From Paracoccaceae bacterium (GTDB lineage Bacteria > Pseudomonadota > Alphaproteobacteria > Rhodobacterales > Rhodobacteraceae), in contig PAPN01000060.1 of NCBI GenBank assembly GCA_002708925.1, positions 1 to 61,529 of the forward strand: DNA of 61,529 nucleotides, given 5' to 3'. Every line of letters starts with the position of its first letter. The first letter of the stretch is position 1. A model generated the notes under the pieces. The model was not told where the DNA came from. It was given only the letters and a program-made list of their open reading frames with translations, and searched no databases. Of this stretch, positions 37,549 through 46,702 are shown one piece after another. The translations under genes and the position numbers were made by a program.

Positions 37549-39475
37549 CGAAAAGATTCTGGTTCTGGGATTCAGTGTTACGGCTGAACGGCCCGGCTTT
37601 GTCGGAGTCGCCAAGGAAGAACTGGAGCGCCGCTTCAACGCCGAGGTCGTCAAGGCCGGGCTGGGCGGTTTGCAACCCTATCACTCGCGCTATCTGTTCC
37701 CGCAGATCATCGACGAACACGACCCCGACATCCTGATCCTGGATCATGCCACCCCGGCCTTTCGCAACTTCTACAACGACCAGGAAGATTACCGGCTGTC
37801 CCTGCTCAGCGTTCTGCGCGAATGCCAGGAACGCGGCATCCGCATGGCCATGATCGATTTCCCCCGGACGGATGTGGATTACAAGAATGACTGGGTCAGC
37901 AAATGCCATGATCTGATCTGCGGCATGCTGGATGTCCCCTATCGCCGTGTCGACCTGAAAGAGGGCGTGCTGCGCGACGAGGTCCATACCACGGAATATG
38001 GCAGCCGGTTCTATGCCGACATCCTGCTGGAAATGGTGCCCCAGGCCAGAGAGCTGGACATCGACCCCAGCTATTTCGCCGATGTACCCCGATATGATGC
38101 CCTGCGCATGGTCGACGCCCTGCCCGGCCGCCCCGTCCACACGGTGGATCGCGGCGGATACCGGACGGACCTGGTGCGCTTGCCCGCCGGGGAAACCGTG
38201 AATGTGCGCTTTGATCCGCCGCGTAAATTCTGTGGTTTCACCGCCCTGATGGGGCCGCGTACCGGGGCGTTGGAAATCAAGGCCGGGCCGATCAAACGCC
38301 GACAGGTGTCCTATGATCAGTTCTGTTATTATGAGCGAATGGGCGCTTTCGTCGTCAATGAGGGGATTAAAGGGCCCAAAGTGGACGGGATTTCAGTGAC
38401 ACAGAGCTCTGAAATCCCGACAATAGATTTATTGAAAGGCGAAAAGAACACCGATTCCCGGATCGGTGCGATCGGTCACATTTTCACCGAACGCCCCTCG
38501 CTTGGACGAAAGGATTCAAAGATGAAGTTTTTGGTTTTTGGCTTTAGCGTCACCGGAGAAGTCCCCGGATATGTCGAAAAATGCGCCGAAATCTGTGCCG
38601 ACAGCCGTCCTGACTATGAGGTTACGAAAATCGGGATCGGCGGGTTGCAGCCGAACCATGCCCGCCATCTGGTGGATGCGTTCCTGCGCTCGGAAAAACC
38701 CGACGCCCTGATCATCGAGTTTTCAACCGCGGCCTATCGCACCCAGAACTCCAACGATTACCGGATCAAGGAACAGCAGGCCACGCTGCAAAGCATTCTG
38801 CGGCTGTGCAAGGAAAACAAGGTCCGCCTGGGCGTGCTGGACCTGCCTTTGACCGGCGTGAACCCCGATGACGACTGGGTGGCGGATACGAACCGGGCCA
38901 TCTGCAAGAAACACCGCGTCCCGCGCGTGGAACTGGATCTGAAACCCGAGCTGCTGTGGGACAATGTCCACCCCACCGACGAGGGCAAAGAGGTCTACGC
39001 CAAGGCTCTGCTGGGGCTGCTGGACAAGGTCAACAAAACCAAGCCGCTGTTCCGCGGCCTGACCAAAGCCCGCAAATTCTCGGCCTATGCCATCCCCGAG
39101 GTTGACGTCAAAGGCGGGTTCATGCGCGAGTTCTCGCGCCATGGCTATGTTGCGGACATGCTGGCCGTGCCCGAGGGCCAGAATGTCACCGTGACCCTGC
39201 CCAAAGAGGTTAAGATGACGGCCCTGATCGTCGGCATTGGCCCCAAAAGCAGCATGATGGTCTTCCAGATCGGAAAGGAAAACCAGATCCTGCAATGCTT
39301 TGACCAGTTCTGCTACTACGAACGTGTCGGCGGGCGCTCTTTCACGCCGGTGACCACGGACAAGTTTGTCGTCGCACAATCCGCCAAGCTTCCTGAGACC
39401 GAACTTCTGAAAGGGGTCAAGGACACAGGTCCCCGGACCGGAGGCATCACTCACATCCTGTACGAGGAAGAATAG
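37541..39475 (+). CDS. SGNH hydrolase-like protein, copies 2 and 3 fused
   Basis: A 644-residue protein. Two copies of the preceding gene's unit are fused: residues about 1-327 (ILVLGFSVTAERPGFVGV, LRDEVHTTEYG, QFCYYERMGAF) and 328-644 (FLVFGFSVTGEVPGYVEK, LWDNVHPTDEG, QFCYYERVGGR). Each keeps the GFSVT Ser and D-x-x-H motif. Each copy ends with the R-x-G-x-I-x-x-I segment. The junction contains GAAAGGA seven bases before an internal ATG at 38522, as if the second copy was once or still is a separate start. Its start overlaps the previous stop by 8 bp. It precedes manC. Confidence 0.68.
   Translation: MADEKILVLGFSVTAERPGFVGVAKEELERRFNAEVVKAGLGGLQPYHSRYLFPQIIDEHDPDILILDHATPAFRNFYNDQEDYRLSLLSVLRECQERGIRMAMIDFPRTDVDYKNDWVSKCHDLICGMLDVPYRRVDLKEGVLRDEVHTTEYGSRFYADILLEMVPQARELDIDPSYFADVPRYDALRMVDALPGRPVHTVDRGGYRTDLVRLPAGETVNVRFDPPRKFCGFTALMGPRTGALEIKAGPIKRRQVSYDQFCYYERMGAFVVNEGIKGPKVDGISVTQSSEIPTIDLLKGEKNTDSRIGAIGHIFTERPSLGRKDSKMKFLVFGFSVTGEVPGYVEKCAEICADSRPDYEVTKIGIGGLQPNHARHLVDAFLRSEKPDALIIEFSTAAYRTQNSNDYRIKEQQATLQSILRLCKENKVRLGVLDLPLTGVNPDDDWVADTNRAICKKHRVPRVELDLKPELLWDNVHPTDEGKEVYAKALLGLLDKVNKTKPLFRGLTKARKFSAYAIPEVDVKGGFMREFSRHGYVADMLAVPEGQNVTVTLPKEVKMTALIVGIGPKSSMMVFQIGKENQILQCFDQFCYYERVGGRSFTPVTTDKFVVAQSAKLPETELLKGVKDTGPRTGGITHILYEEE
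38508..38524 (+). promoter_or_regulatory. Internal ribosome-binding site at the SGNH fusion joint
   Basis: GAAAGGA (38508-38514), seven bases, then ATG 38522, in frame with the longer protein. The downstream sequence MKFLVFGFSVTGE matches the start of copy 1 (MKVLVLGYSVTAE). It may allow separate expression of copy 3. Confidence 0.5.
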
Positions 39476-39519
39476 CGTTCTTCCCACGCATTTTACGCCA
39501 AACGCATAAGGTTAAATTC

Positions 39520-40947
39520 ATGACCACGATCCATCCCATTCTTCTCTGCGGCGGTTCCGGCACTCGTCTGTGGCCGCTGTCGCGCAAATCCTATCCCAAG
39601 CAGTTCGCCAAGCTGATGGGGGACGAAAGCCTGTTCCAGGCCTCGGCCCAGCGTCTGTCCGGGGCCGGTTTTGCCGCCCCCGTTGTGGTGACGGGCGATC
39701 CGTTCCGCTTCATCGTGACCGAGCAGCTGGCCCAGGTGGAAATGGCCGCCGCCGGCATCCTGATCGAACCCGAAGGGCGCAACACCGCCCCCGCCGTTCT
39801 GGCCGCCGCCCTGTGGCTGGCCAAGACCGACGAGGACGCGCTGATGCTGGTGGCGCCCTCGGATCACGTGATCCCCGATGCCTCTGCCTTCCGGGCGGCG
39901 GTGCAGGCCGCAGCCCCGCGGGCGCTGGCCGGCGATCTGGTGACCTTCGGGATCGCCCCCACCCGTCCCGAAACCGGCTATGGCTATCTGGAACTGACCG
40001 CCGGGGCCGATGCCAGCGCGTCCGAGCCGCAAAGCCTGGCGCGTTTCGTCGAAAAACCCGATCTGGACAGCGCCACCCAGATGCTGGCCGCGGGCAATTT
40101 CCTGTGGAATGCAGGGATTTTCCTGTTCACCGCGAAGGCCGTGATTGCCGCCTATCGCACCCACGCGCCCGCCCTGGTCGACGCGGTTGCCGCCTCGCTG
40201 GACAAGGCCGACGCGGATCTGGGCTTTACCCGTCTGGACCCGGGCGCCTGGGCCCAGGCCGAAGACATCTCGATCGACTATGCGATCATGGAAAAAGCCG
40301 ACAATCTGGCCGTGATGCCCTATGGTGCGGGCTGGTCGGATCTGGGCGGCTGGGATGCCGTCTGGATGGAAAGCGCGCAGGATGACGCCGGCAATGCCTG
40401 CTCGGCCGAGGCCACCGCGATTGATTGCACCGATACGCTGCTGCGCTCGGAAACCCCCGGTCAGCAGGTCGTGGGCATCGGGCTGGACAACATGATGGTC
40501 GTTGCCATGGGCGATGCGGTCATGGTGGCCCCCAAGGATCAGGCCCAACGGGTCAAGGATGCCGTGGCCGCGCTGAAGGCCAAGGGCGCCAGCCAGGCCG
40601 TGCAGCTGCCGCGCGATTACCGCCCCTGGGGCTGGTACGAAAGCCTGGTCGTGGGCGGACGTTTTCAGGTGAAACGCATCGTTGTGACCCCTGGCGCGTC
40701 ACTGTCGCTGCAATCGCACCATCACCGCTCCGAACATTGGATCGTGGTCGAGGGCACGGCCAAGGTCACCGTGGATGAAACCGTGAAACTGGTGACGGAA
40801 AACCAGTCGGTCTATATCCCGCTGGGCGCCGTGCACCGCATGGAAAACCCCGGCAAGGTGCCGATGGTCCTGATCGAAGTGCAAACCGGCTCGTATCTGG
40901 GTGAAGACGACATCATCCGCTACGAAGACGTCTATGCGCGCAGCTAA
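39520..40947 (+). CDS. manC: Bifunctional mannose-1-phosphate guanylyltransferase / mannose-6-phosphate isomerase
   Basis: Makes GDP-mannose from GTP and mannose-1-phosphate, with a type II PMI domain that interconverts fructose-6-phosphate and mannose-6-phosphate. It has 475 residues. The N-terminus has the nucleotidyltransferase motif [20 protein letters not shown] and FVEKPDL. The C-terminal cupin holds the PMI motif RPWGWYESL and [15 protein letters not shown]. It is the start point for Gmd/Fcl in this operon. No phosphomannomutase (ManB) is encoded in the window. Confidence 0.95.
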   Translation: MTTIHPILLCGGSGTRLWPLSRKSYPKQFAKLMGDESLFQASAQRLSGAGFAAPVVVTGDPFRFIVTEQLAQVEMAAAGILIEPEGRNTAPAVLAAALWLAKTDEDALMLVAPSDHVIPDASAFRAAVQAAAPRALAGDLVTFGIAPTRPETGYGYLELTAGADASASEPQSLARFVEKPDLDSATQMLAAGNFLWNAGIFLFTAKAVIAAYRTHAPALVDAVAASLDKADADLGFTRLDPGAWAQAEDISIDYAIMEKADNLAVMPYGAGWSDLGGWDAVWMESAQDDAGNACSAEATAIDCTDTLLRSETPGQQVVGIGLDNMMVVAMGDAVMVAPKDQAQRVKDAVAALKAKGASQAVQLPRDYRPWGWYESLVVGGRFQVKRIVVTPGASLSLQSHHHRSEHWIVVEGTAKVTVDETVKLVTENQSVYIPLGAVHRMENPGKVPMVLIEVQTGSYLGEDDIIRYEDVYARS

Positions 40948-40985
40948 CGCCGCGCCCTGAACTTTCACGACACAGGAAACTATCC

Positions 40986-42161
40986 ATGTCTGCTATGAAA
41001 ATCGCCGTTGCCGGGATCGGCTATGTCGGCCTGTCCAATGCCGTTCTGCTGGCCCAACATAACACTGTCTGCGCACTGGATATCAGCGAGGACCGTGTGG
41101 CCAAGCTGAACCAGCGCCAAAGCCCAATCGTGGATGCCGAGCTGGAGGTCTACCTGGCCGAGAAGACGCTGGACCTGACGGCCACCACCGATCCGGCCGT
41201 GGCCTTTGACGGGGCCGATTACATTATCGTCGCCACGCCCACCAACTATGACCCTGAAACCAACTTCTTCGACACCTCCAGTGTCGAAGCGGTGATCGAG
41301 AAGGCCATCGCGCTGAACCCCACCGCCACGATCGTGATCAAATCCACGATCCCGGTGGGCTATACCCAATCGCTGTGCAAACAGCTGAACACCGATCAGG
41401 TGATCTTCAGCCCTGAATTCCTGCGCGAGGGCCGGGCGCTTTATGACAACCTGCATCCCAGCCGGATCATCGTAGGCGAGCAATCCCAGCGCGCCCGCGT
41501 CTTTGCCGATCTGCTGCGCCAGGGCGCCATTGCCCAGGACATTGAGGTCCTGTTCACCGATGCCTCCGAGGCCGAGGCGATCAAGCTCTTTGCCAACACC
41601 TACCTGGCCATGCGCGTGGCGTTTTTCAACGAACTGGACAGCTACGCCCTGGCGCATGGTCTGGACAGCCGTCAGGTGATCGAAGGCGTGAGCCTGGATC
41701 CGCGGATCGGCAACCATTACAACAACCCCTCGTTCGGCTATGGCGGCTATTGCCTGCCCAAGGACACCAAGCAGCTGCTGGCCAACTACTCCGAGGTGCC
41801 GCAGAACCTGATCAAGGCCATCGTCGAGGCCAACCGCACCCGCAAGGATTTCATCTCGGAGCAGATCCTGGCGCGCAAACCCGAACGCGTGGGCATTTTT
41901 CGCCTGGTGATGAAGCAAGGCTCGGACAACTTCCGCCAAAGCTCGATCCAGGGGGTGATGAAACGCCTGAAGGCCAAGGGGATCGAGATCATCGTCTATG
42001 AGCCCGCCATGGCCGAAGAGAGCTTCTATGGCTCGCGCGTGACCCATGATCTGGACGGGTTCAAGGACGAATGCGACGTGATCATCGCCAACCGGCAACA
42101 CCCCGATCTGGAAGATGTCGCCGCAAAGATCTTTACCCGCGATCTGTTCGGATCAGACTGA
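40986..42161 (+). CDS. ugd: UDP-glucose 6-dehydrogenase
   Basis: Two-step oxidation of UDP-glucose to UDP-glucuronate. It has 391 residues, close to short bacterial Ugd. The N-terminal NAD motif is [15 protein letters not shown]. The catalytic Cys is C256 in [13 protein letters not shown], and ISPEFLREG and [20 protein letters not shown] are conserved. It overlaps no gene and is followed by a bidirectional terminator. It draws on the GalU product and would supply acidic sugar to the capsule. Confidence 0.95.
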   Translation: MSAMKIAVAGIGYVGLSNAVLLAQHNTVCALDISEDRVAKLNQRQSPIVDAELEVYLAEKTLDLTATTDPAVAFDGADYIIVATPTNYDPETNFFDTSSVEAVIEKAIALNPTATIVIKSTIPVGYTQSLCKQLNTDQVIFSPEFLREGRALYDNLHPSRIIVGEQSQRARVFADLLRQGAIAQDIEVLFTDASEAEAIKLFANTYLAMRVAFFNELDSYALAHGLDSRQVIEGVSLDPRIGNHYNNPSFGYGGYCLPKDTKQLLANYSEVPQNLIKAIVEANRTRKDFISEQILARKPERVGIFRLVMKQGSDNFRQSSIQGVMKRLKAKGIEIIVYEPAMAEESFYGSRVTHDLDGFKDECDVIIANRQHPDLEDVAAKIFTRDLFGSD

Positions 42162-42187
42162 CCGCCTGCATCCATTCCGAAACGATC

Positions 42188-42216
42188 AAAGCCGGCCCTT
42201 TGCGGGGCCGGCTTTG
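42188..42216. terminator. Bidirectional terminator after ugd
   Basis: AAAGCCGGCCC (42188-42198) / GGGCCGGCTTT (42205-42215), an 11-bp perfect stem between the convergent ugd and 42242-45589 genes. Confidence 0.85.
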
Positions 42217-42241
42217 TGCATTTTCAGTGGTTCCAGTGGGA

Positions 42242-45200
42242 TCAGAGCTTCTCCAGCTCGTCCATGATCGTGTCCACCACGCGCTGACGTTCGCGCACGA
42301 CGGCCGCTTCATCCGTAAAGGTGGCCTGCAGCGACCGGGCGGTTTCCAGCCAGCTTTTGGCAAACTCCGCGTCCGGCTTGAAGGTCTCGATCTTTTTGGC
42401 GGCCTCTTCGGCGGACAGGCCGAACGTGTTGATCATGCTGGTCTCAGGGACCAGGGTCAGCACCTGGTGCTCCTTGTCAGCGTAATAGGTCGGAATGCCG
42501 CCCACCACGAAAGCATCGAAGATTTTCTCCGAGATATAGCTCTTCTGGTGGGTGTTCTCAAAGGATGAGGCCACCCGTACCCGCATGTCCAACGCGGCCA
42601 GCTTGTCCAGGTGCCAATCGGGCAGCGCCTGGCGCTTAGCGTCGGTCCGCCAGCCCTTGCCCTCGCGCAGCGTACCTTTGGCTCCGACTTTGCGGGCCAC
42701 CTGAGTGCGATAGGTGCTCAGCCCATAAACCCCGTGTTCGGGGAAGGCCTTGGCGTAATTCTCGCCATCGCGCACCTCGGCATAGAAGGCGGCGGGAATG
42801 GCGGCTTTCTCCCAATGTTTCAGCAGGTTGGCCGGTGTGATGTCGCTATGACGCGAGATCAGCAGACCATAGCGCGCCAGGAAATCTTCACTGGTCAGCA
42901 GGAAATACGGGATCTTCTCGAAGTCGAAAATCGTCGAGTTGCTGTGATTGAGAAACGTATAAGCCAGGTCGGTCTCGCCGCATTTGGCCTTGCGGTTCCG
43001 GCCGACAAAGCCCCCCGACCAGGTGCTGTCCCACAGCGGTTCCTCAGAGATGACGACAACCTTGGTATCGGCGCGTTCCTTGGCCAGTTTCTCAAAGCTT
43101 TCGGCGTTTTCGCGGATGTCCAGGTTGAACCCGGTCATCACCATATCGGCCTGCATCATGTCATCGACCAGCGTAATCCGGTCCCCGGCCACGCGCTGGA
43201 ACGGCGCATAGCTGAGCGGGGTGCGGTTCGAATGGCGGCCGAACAGACAGATCTTGGGGCCCTTGCCGCCATTGACCATCGGCGCGGCCTCGATTGGCTT
43301 GGGCTTTGTGCTGGCCTCGGCGCGGACATGGCTGACGACGCGTTGGTAATGCTGCACCACCGGGTGATCGCGGCCCAGAACCTCTTGCGAGAGGATCACG
43401 ACCTGGCCCAGCGGGGTGTCATCGCTCAGTTCGGGCAGGACATCGGCCCCGTCCAGAAGCAGATCGCTGCTACAGGTCCGCAGTAGGAATTGCGCATCCG
43501 GAGCCGACGGCGCCCCACCGGGCGGCACCCGCCCCAGCAGACGCTCGCGCAGCGGCGGCAGGGCCTGCCCATTTTTCAGCGCGACGCCCTCGGGGGACAG
43601 GCCCTCGGCCTGACCGGCCAGTTTCAGCATCAAGACCTGCACATCATACACGAAGGAATGCGGCCCATAGAGAATCCACAGCTGGCGCATCGCATGGCGC
43701 ATCTTGGCCAGGTTGGCCGGGTCCTTGGCGATGGCTTCCAGACGGGCAGGCAGCGCTTTGATGGCCTCGGGGGTTTCCTTGCAGAAGACCGCCGCCTCTT
43801 GCCACAGCGCCTGGTTGCCGGGCGTGGCATAGGTATCGGCCAGGATGACCGGGATGGATCCGGCGCCCAGGGATTCCCACAGGCGGATCGAGTTCGGCCC
43901 CGACCCGGCCGGACACAGCGAGAAGATGCTCTGCGCCAGCGATTCCTTGAACTGATCCGAGGCGGACTGGTTCACCAGTTCGTCTTTCTTCTCGTCTTTC
44001 TTGTCGGTCTTCAGAATCTGATGTTCGTAGACGACCTTGTTATAATGCCAGCTGTCGCGCCCGATGATCATGCCGCGCGGGTGATCCTTGAGCAGATCCA
44101 GAATCAGCTCACGCGAATTGGTCAGGTAATACTGGTTCGACTTTGCCCCGATAAACGAGAACAGATGCGGGCGCTTGGCCGAGGCATCGGCATCGGTTTC
44201 CGCGGTCACCTGCACCGGATACAGCGGGAAGGGCTCCAACGAGATCCCCGAGGTGGTCTGATCCCGGTCATCCTGCGTGGCATGCGTCCAGAAGATGTGC
44301 TCGATCCCAGCCTCTTCGAACAGGTACATGAAATCTTTCATCTTGATGTGCTGACACACCGTCACCCGTTTGCTGCCCGCCGGCAACTGGCGGCAAAAAT
44401 GCTGGAAACCGGCCATATGCACATGGGCATCAAAGGCATTGGTCTGCAGCTTGTCGATCAGGTTGGCCCAGGGATAGGCCACATACACAACCCCATCGGG
44501 CACCGCGCCCAGATCCCGCAGCTGGTGATAGGCGTGCTGCTCGGTCACGGCCGGGAACTGCCAGTCGTGATCATAGGCCAGGATATTGTCCTTGAACGAG
44601 ATGATCTCTTCCAGCGGCTTGGCCGTCTCGGTCGGGATGACACCCTCTGCGACCGTCCGGGGCCCTTTCAGCCGGACCACTTTCTTGGGTTTACTGTCGA
44701 ATACCCGCATATGGTTATGCTCTAGCATACCACCGCGATCTTCCTCGATGATGGACAGGCGCCCATCTCCATAGCGCGTGGCAAAAACACGGCGGATGAC
44801 GGCCGCATTGGCCCCCAGGGTCTTCAGGCTTTCCTTGCGCGTTTTCTCGGGGATAACGCTGTCGATCTCGGCCATGTATTTTTCCCGCAGGCGGGCCGAA
44901 AGCTGTCCCTCCTGGATGCGGAAACTGCCCAGAACGAATTTAGACTGCACCAACGAGGACCGCTCGGCAAACAGGCGCCACAGGTTCCAGTCGCCCGCCA
45001 GTTTCATCGGCCGGATGGTCTGATCAGGCTTGATCGAGGCCCACAGCCAGCGGCGGAAGAATGTGCCCTCTTGCTGCAGGAAATTCCAATGCACCCCGTC
45101 GCACAGCCCCGCCTTGATCGCGGCCTTGGGGATCGGGTTGTCAGACATCAGCAACGGCGTGTCATCCCGGATCACCGACGTCGCCCCACCAATCCAGGAC

Positions 45201-45589
45201 ACTTGTTGCGGTGTGAACTGGCGTTCGACATTGATGACAAAGGCCAACGCCCCCTGCGCCAGCATATCGTCGGCGTTGATCCAGGTCATGAAGCTGTTGG
45301 CCGGGATGCGCATGGCGTCGAATCCTTTGCACAGCGCATCATACATCCCCTTGTCGGGGGACGAATCAAACGTGAACTGAATGCCCAGACACTGAATCGG
45401 GAACCCTTCCGAGGCCAGGCGGCGCTGCCACCAAAGCAGCCGGTCCAGGGTGCCATCGGTCGATCCGCCATCCTGGATATGATACCGGATAAAGAAATCT
45501 CCCGCCTGGGTAGCAACGCTCAAAATGGTGCGATCAATGGTCGAGATACTATCCAAACAAGGGGTAGTAATAAACACGGTATACGACAT
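42242..45589 (-). CDS. Three-domain glycosyltransferase: GT2, GT47-like and GT10-like
   Basis: A 1115-residue protein. GT2 domain: residues 1-240, HIQDGGSTDGT (D40) and NADD (105-108). Middle region, about 475-580: SFIGAKSNQYYLTNSREL and SGPNSIRLWESLGAGSIPVIL, characteristic of exostosin/GT47-like transferases. C-terminal region, about 800-1070: YFLLTSEDFLARYGLLIS and KSYISEKIFDAFVVGGIPTY (1014-1033), the SEKIxDAFxxGxxP motif of GT10 alpha-1,3-fucosyltransferases. The fucosyl donor is made by gmd/fcl in the adjacent operon. ATG 45589 has an AGGA Shine-Dalgarno. It likely adds several sugars of one repeat unit. Confidence 0.82.
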   Translation of the reverse strand: MSYTVFITTPCLDSISTIDRTILSVATQAGDFFIRYHIQDGGSTDGTLDRLLWWQRRLASEGFPIQCLGIQFTFDSSPDKGMYDALCKGFDAMRIPANSFMTWINADDMLAQGALAFVINVERQFTPQQVSWIGGATSVIRDDTPLLMSDNPIPKAAIKAGLCDGVHWNFLQQEGTFFRRWLWASIKPDQTIRPMKLAGDWNLWRLFAERSSLVQSKFVLGSFRIQEGQLSARLREKYMAEIDSVIPEKTRKESLKTLGANAAVIRRVFATRYGDGRLSIIEEDRGGMLEHNHMRVFDSKPKKVVRLKGPRTVAEGVIPTETAKPLEEIISFKDNILAYDHDWQFPAVTEQHAYHQLRDLGAVPDGVVYVAYPWANLIDKLQTNAFDAHVHMAGFQHFCRQLPAGSKRVTVCQHIKMKDFMYLFEEAGIEHIFWTHATQDDRDQTTSGISLEPFPLYPVQVTAETDADASAKRPHLFSFIGAKSNQYYLTNSRELILDLLKDHPRGMIIGRDSWHYNKVVYEHQILKTDKKDEKKDELVNQSASDQFKESLAQSIFSLCPAGSGPNSIRLWESLGAGSIPVILADTYATPGNQALWQEAAVFCKETPEAIKALPARLEAIAKDPANLAKMRHAMRQLWILYGPHSFVYDVQVLMLKLAGQAEGLSPEGVALKNGQALPPLRERLLGRVPPGGAPSAPDAQFLLRTCSSDLLLDGADVLPELSDDTPLGQVVILSQEVLGRDHPVVQHYQRVVSHVRAEASTKPKPIEAAPMVNGGKGPKICLFGRHSNRTPLSYAPFQRVAGDRITLVDDMMQADMVMTGFNLDIRENAESFEKLAKERADTKVVVISEEPLWDSTWSGGFVGRNRKAKCGETDLAYTFLNHSNSTIFDFEKIPYFLLTSEDFLARYGLLISRHSDITPANLLKHWEKAAIPAAFYAEVRDGENYAKAFPEHGVYGLSTYRTQVARKVGAKGTLREGKGWRTDAKRQALPDWHLDKLAALDMRVRVASSFENTHQKSYISEKIFDAFVVGGIPTYYADKEHQVLTLVPETSMINTFGLSAEEAAKKIETFKPDAEFAKSWLETARSLQATFTDEAAVVRERQRVVDTIMDELEKL

Positions 45590-45777
45590 GTATGGTCCTA
45601 GAGATTGGTCTAAATCGTGTGTGCAAGAGAATAGATTATGCTGAGAAATCAGCTATCAGGTCCGCCTATTTTCCTCAAGCCTTTCTGCAGCACAGCATTG
45701 CAGTCGTGAACGGATCGCACCTTCTTCGGGCGCTTCATTGCCGATCTGCCTAGTGAAGCCCCGGATCAGAACTCAGA

Positions 45778-46683
45778 TCAGAACTCATGGCCGCTGCGCT
45801 CGAACCGCCGTCCGGGGCGGGCCAGGCGTTGGGCGACATCGGAAAACGAGCTCCAGGTGCTGCCCAGAAACAGCGGCGCGGCGGTCAGCAGCAACAGATC
45901 GGCAAACGCGTATTGAATCTGCCGGGCCGAGCGATCGAACCGATCCCGTTTCAGGAACCGCAGCCGCGCGCCATAGCGCTCGGTCAGCAGGGCATAGGTC
46001 TGCTCCAGGTCGGTGGCCACGAAAATGCTGTCGGCCTGGCCGGCCTCAACCAGTTGATCCAGCCGCGCGATAAAATGCGACACATGGCTTTTGGCGCGCC
46101 ATTCTGTCAGTTCCTGGTGCCGGTTTTCAGGCCAGTTTTGCGGGGATTCAAAGCTCAGGTGATCATAGTCCTGCCCGGTGGCCATACGGATATGCACCGC
46201 CACCGAGGACGGGTGCGGGACCTGATCCACCAACTCCAGAACCGGCAGGGACGGCACAAGCCTGCGCAGGAAATACTGCTCATCCGCGTCGGTTCTGTGC
46301 GGACTGTTGAGCGTATAGGCCGAACGCACATAGACATCCGCGCCGGGCCAGTCGTCCCCCTCGGTCAGGATCGGTTCCTGGAACCGGGATCCCGGCTCGA
46401 TCTCAAGGTAATTATAGACCCGCGCGCTGCGCGCCTGAAGGCGCCAGGCCGTGTCGCGCTCCTCGATGACCATGCCGGGATAGCGCAACACATCCCCGAT
46501 CCGCGCCTCGCAATGGTGATCGGGCACCCAGATCACAACCAGCTGCCGCCCTGTGCGCGCGGCAATCGCGGCCCCTGACACCAGCGCCCGCAGCCGGTTG
46601 CACAGCCCATGCTGCACATCGACGAACAAACGGGGCCGGTCTGGCGCAGGCCCACCGGCAAAAGGGTCCATGGCTGGGTGCAT
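45778..46683 (-). CDS. O-fucosyltransferase/GT23-like protein
   Basis: A 301-residue protein. GLCNRLRALVSGAAIAARTG, VAVHIRMAT and LLLTAAPLFLGSTWSSFSDVA are the motifs seen in NodZ/O-FucT-type (GT23/GT65/GT68-like) fucosyltransferases. The start is ATG 46683; the TTG at 46689 lacks support. It lies 19 bp after the coiled-coil gene and is likely in its operon. With GDP-fucose made nearby, a role in adding fucose is plausible but rests on motifs alone. Confidence 0.62.
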   Translation of the reverse strand: MHPAMDPFAGGPAPDRPRLFVDVQHGLCNRLRALVSGAAIAARTGRQLVVIWVPDHHCEARIGDVLRYPGMVIEERDTAWRLQARSARVYNYLEIEPGSRFQEPILTEGDDWPGADVYVRSAYTLNSPHRTDADEQYFLRRLVPSLPVLELVDQVPHPSSVAVHIRMATGQDYDHLSFESPQNWPENRHQELTEWRAKSHVSHFIARLDQLVEAGQADSIFVATDLEQTYALLTERYGARLRFLKRDRFDRSARQIQYAFADLLLLTAAPLFLGSTWSSFSDVAQRLARPGRRFERSGHEF

Positions 46684-46702
46684 CTGCAAAAGGCCGCCCC
46701 GA

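Noticed and set aside
34010..42161. An integron or island with its own integrase
   Set aside because: No integrase, transposase or flanking repeats found; genes are arranged as an ordinary operon.
42000..45600. Several 200-400-codon frames opposite gmd, manC, ugd and the GT2-GT47-GT10 gene
   Set aside because: They are rich in Gly, His and Arg with no motifs and lie antisense to well-supported genes; expected in high-GC DNA.
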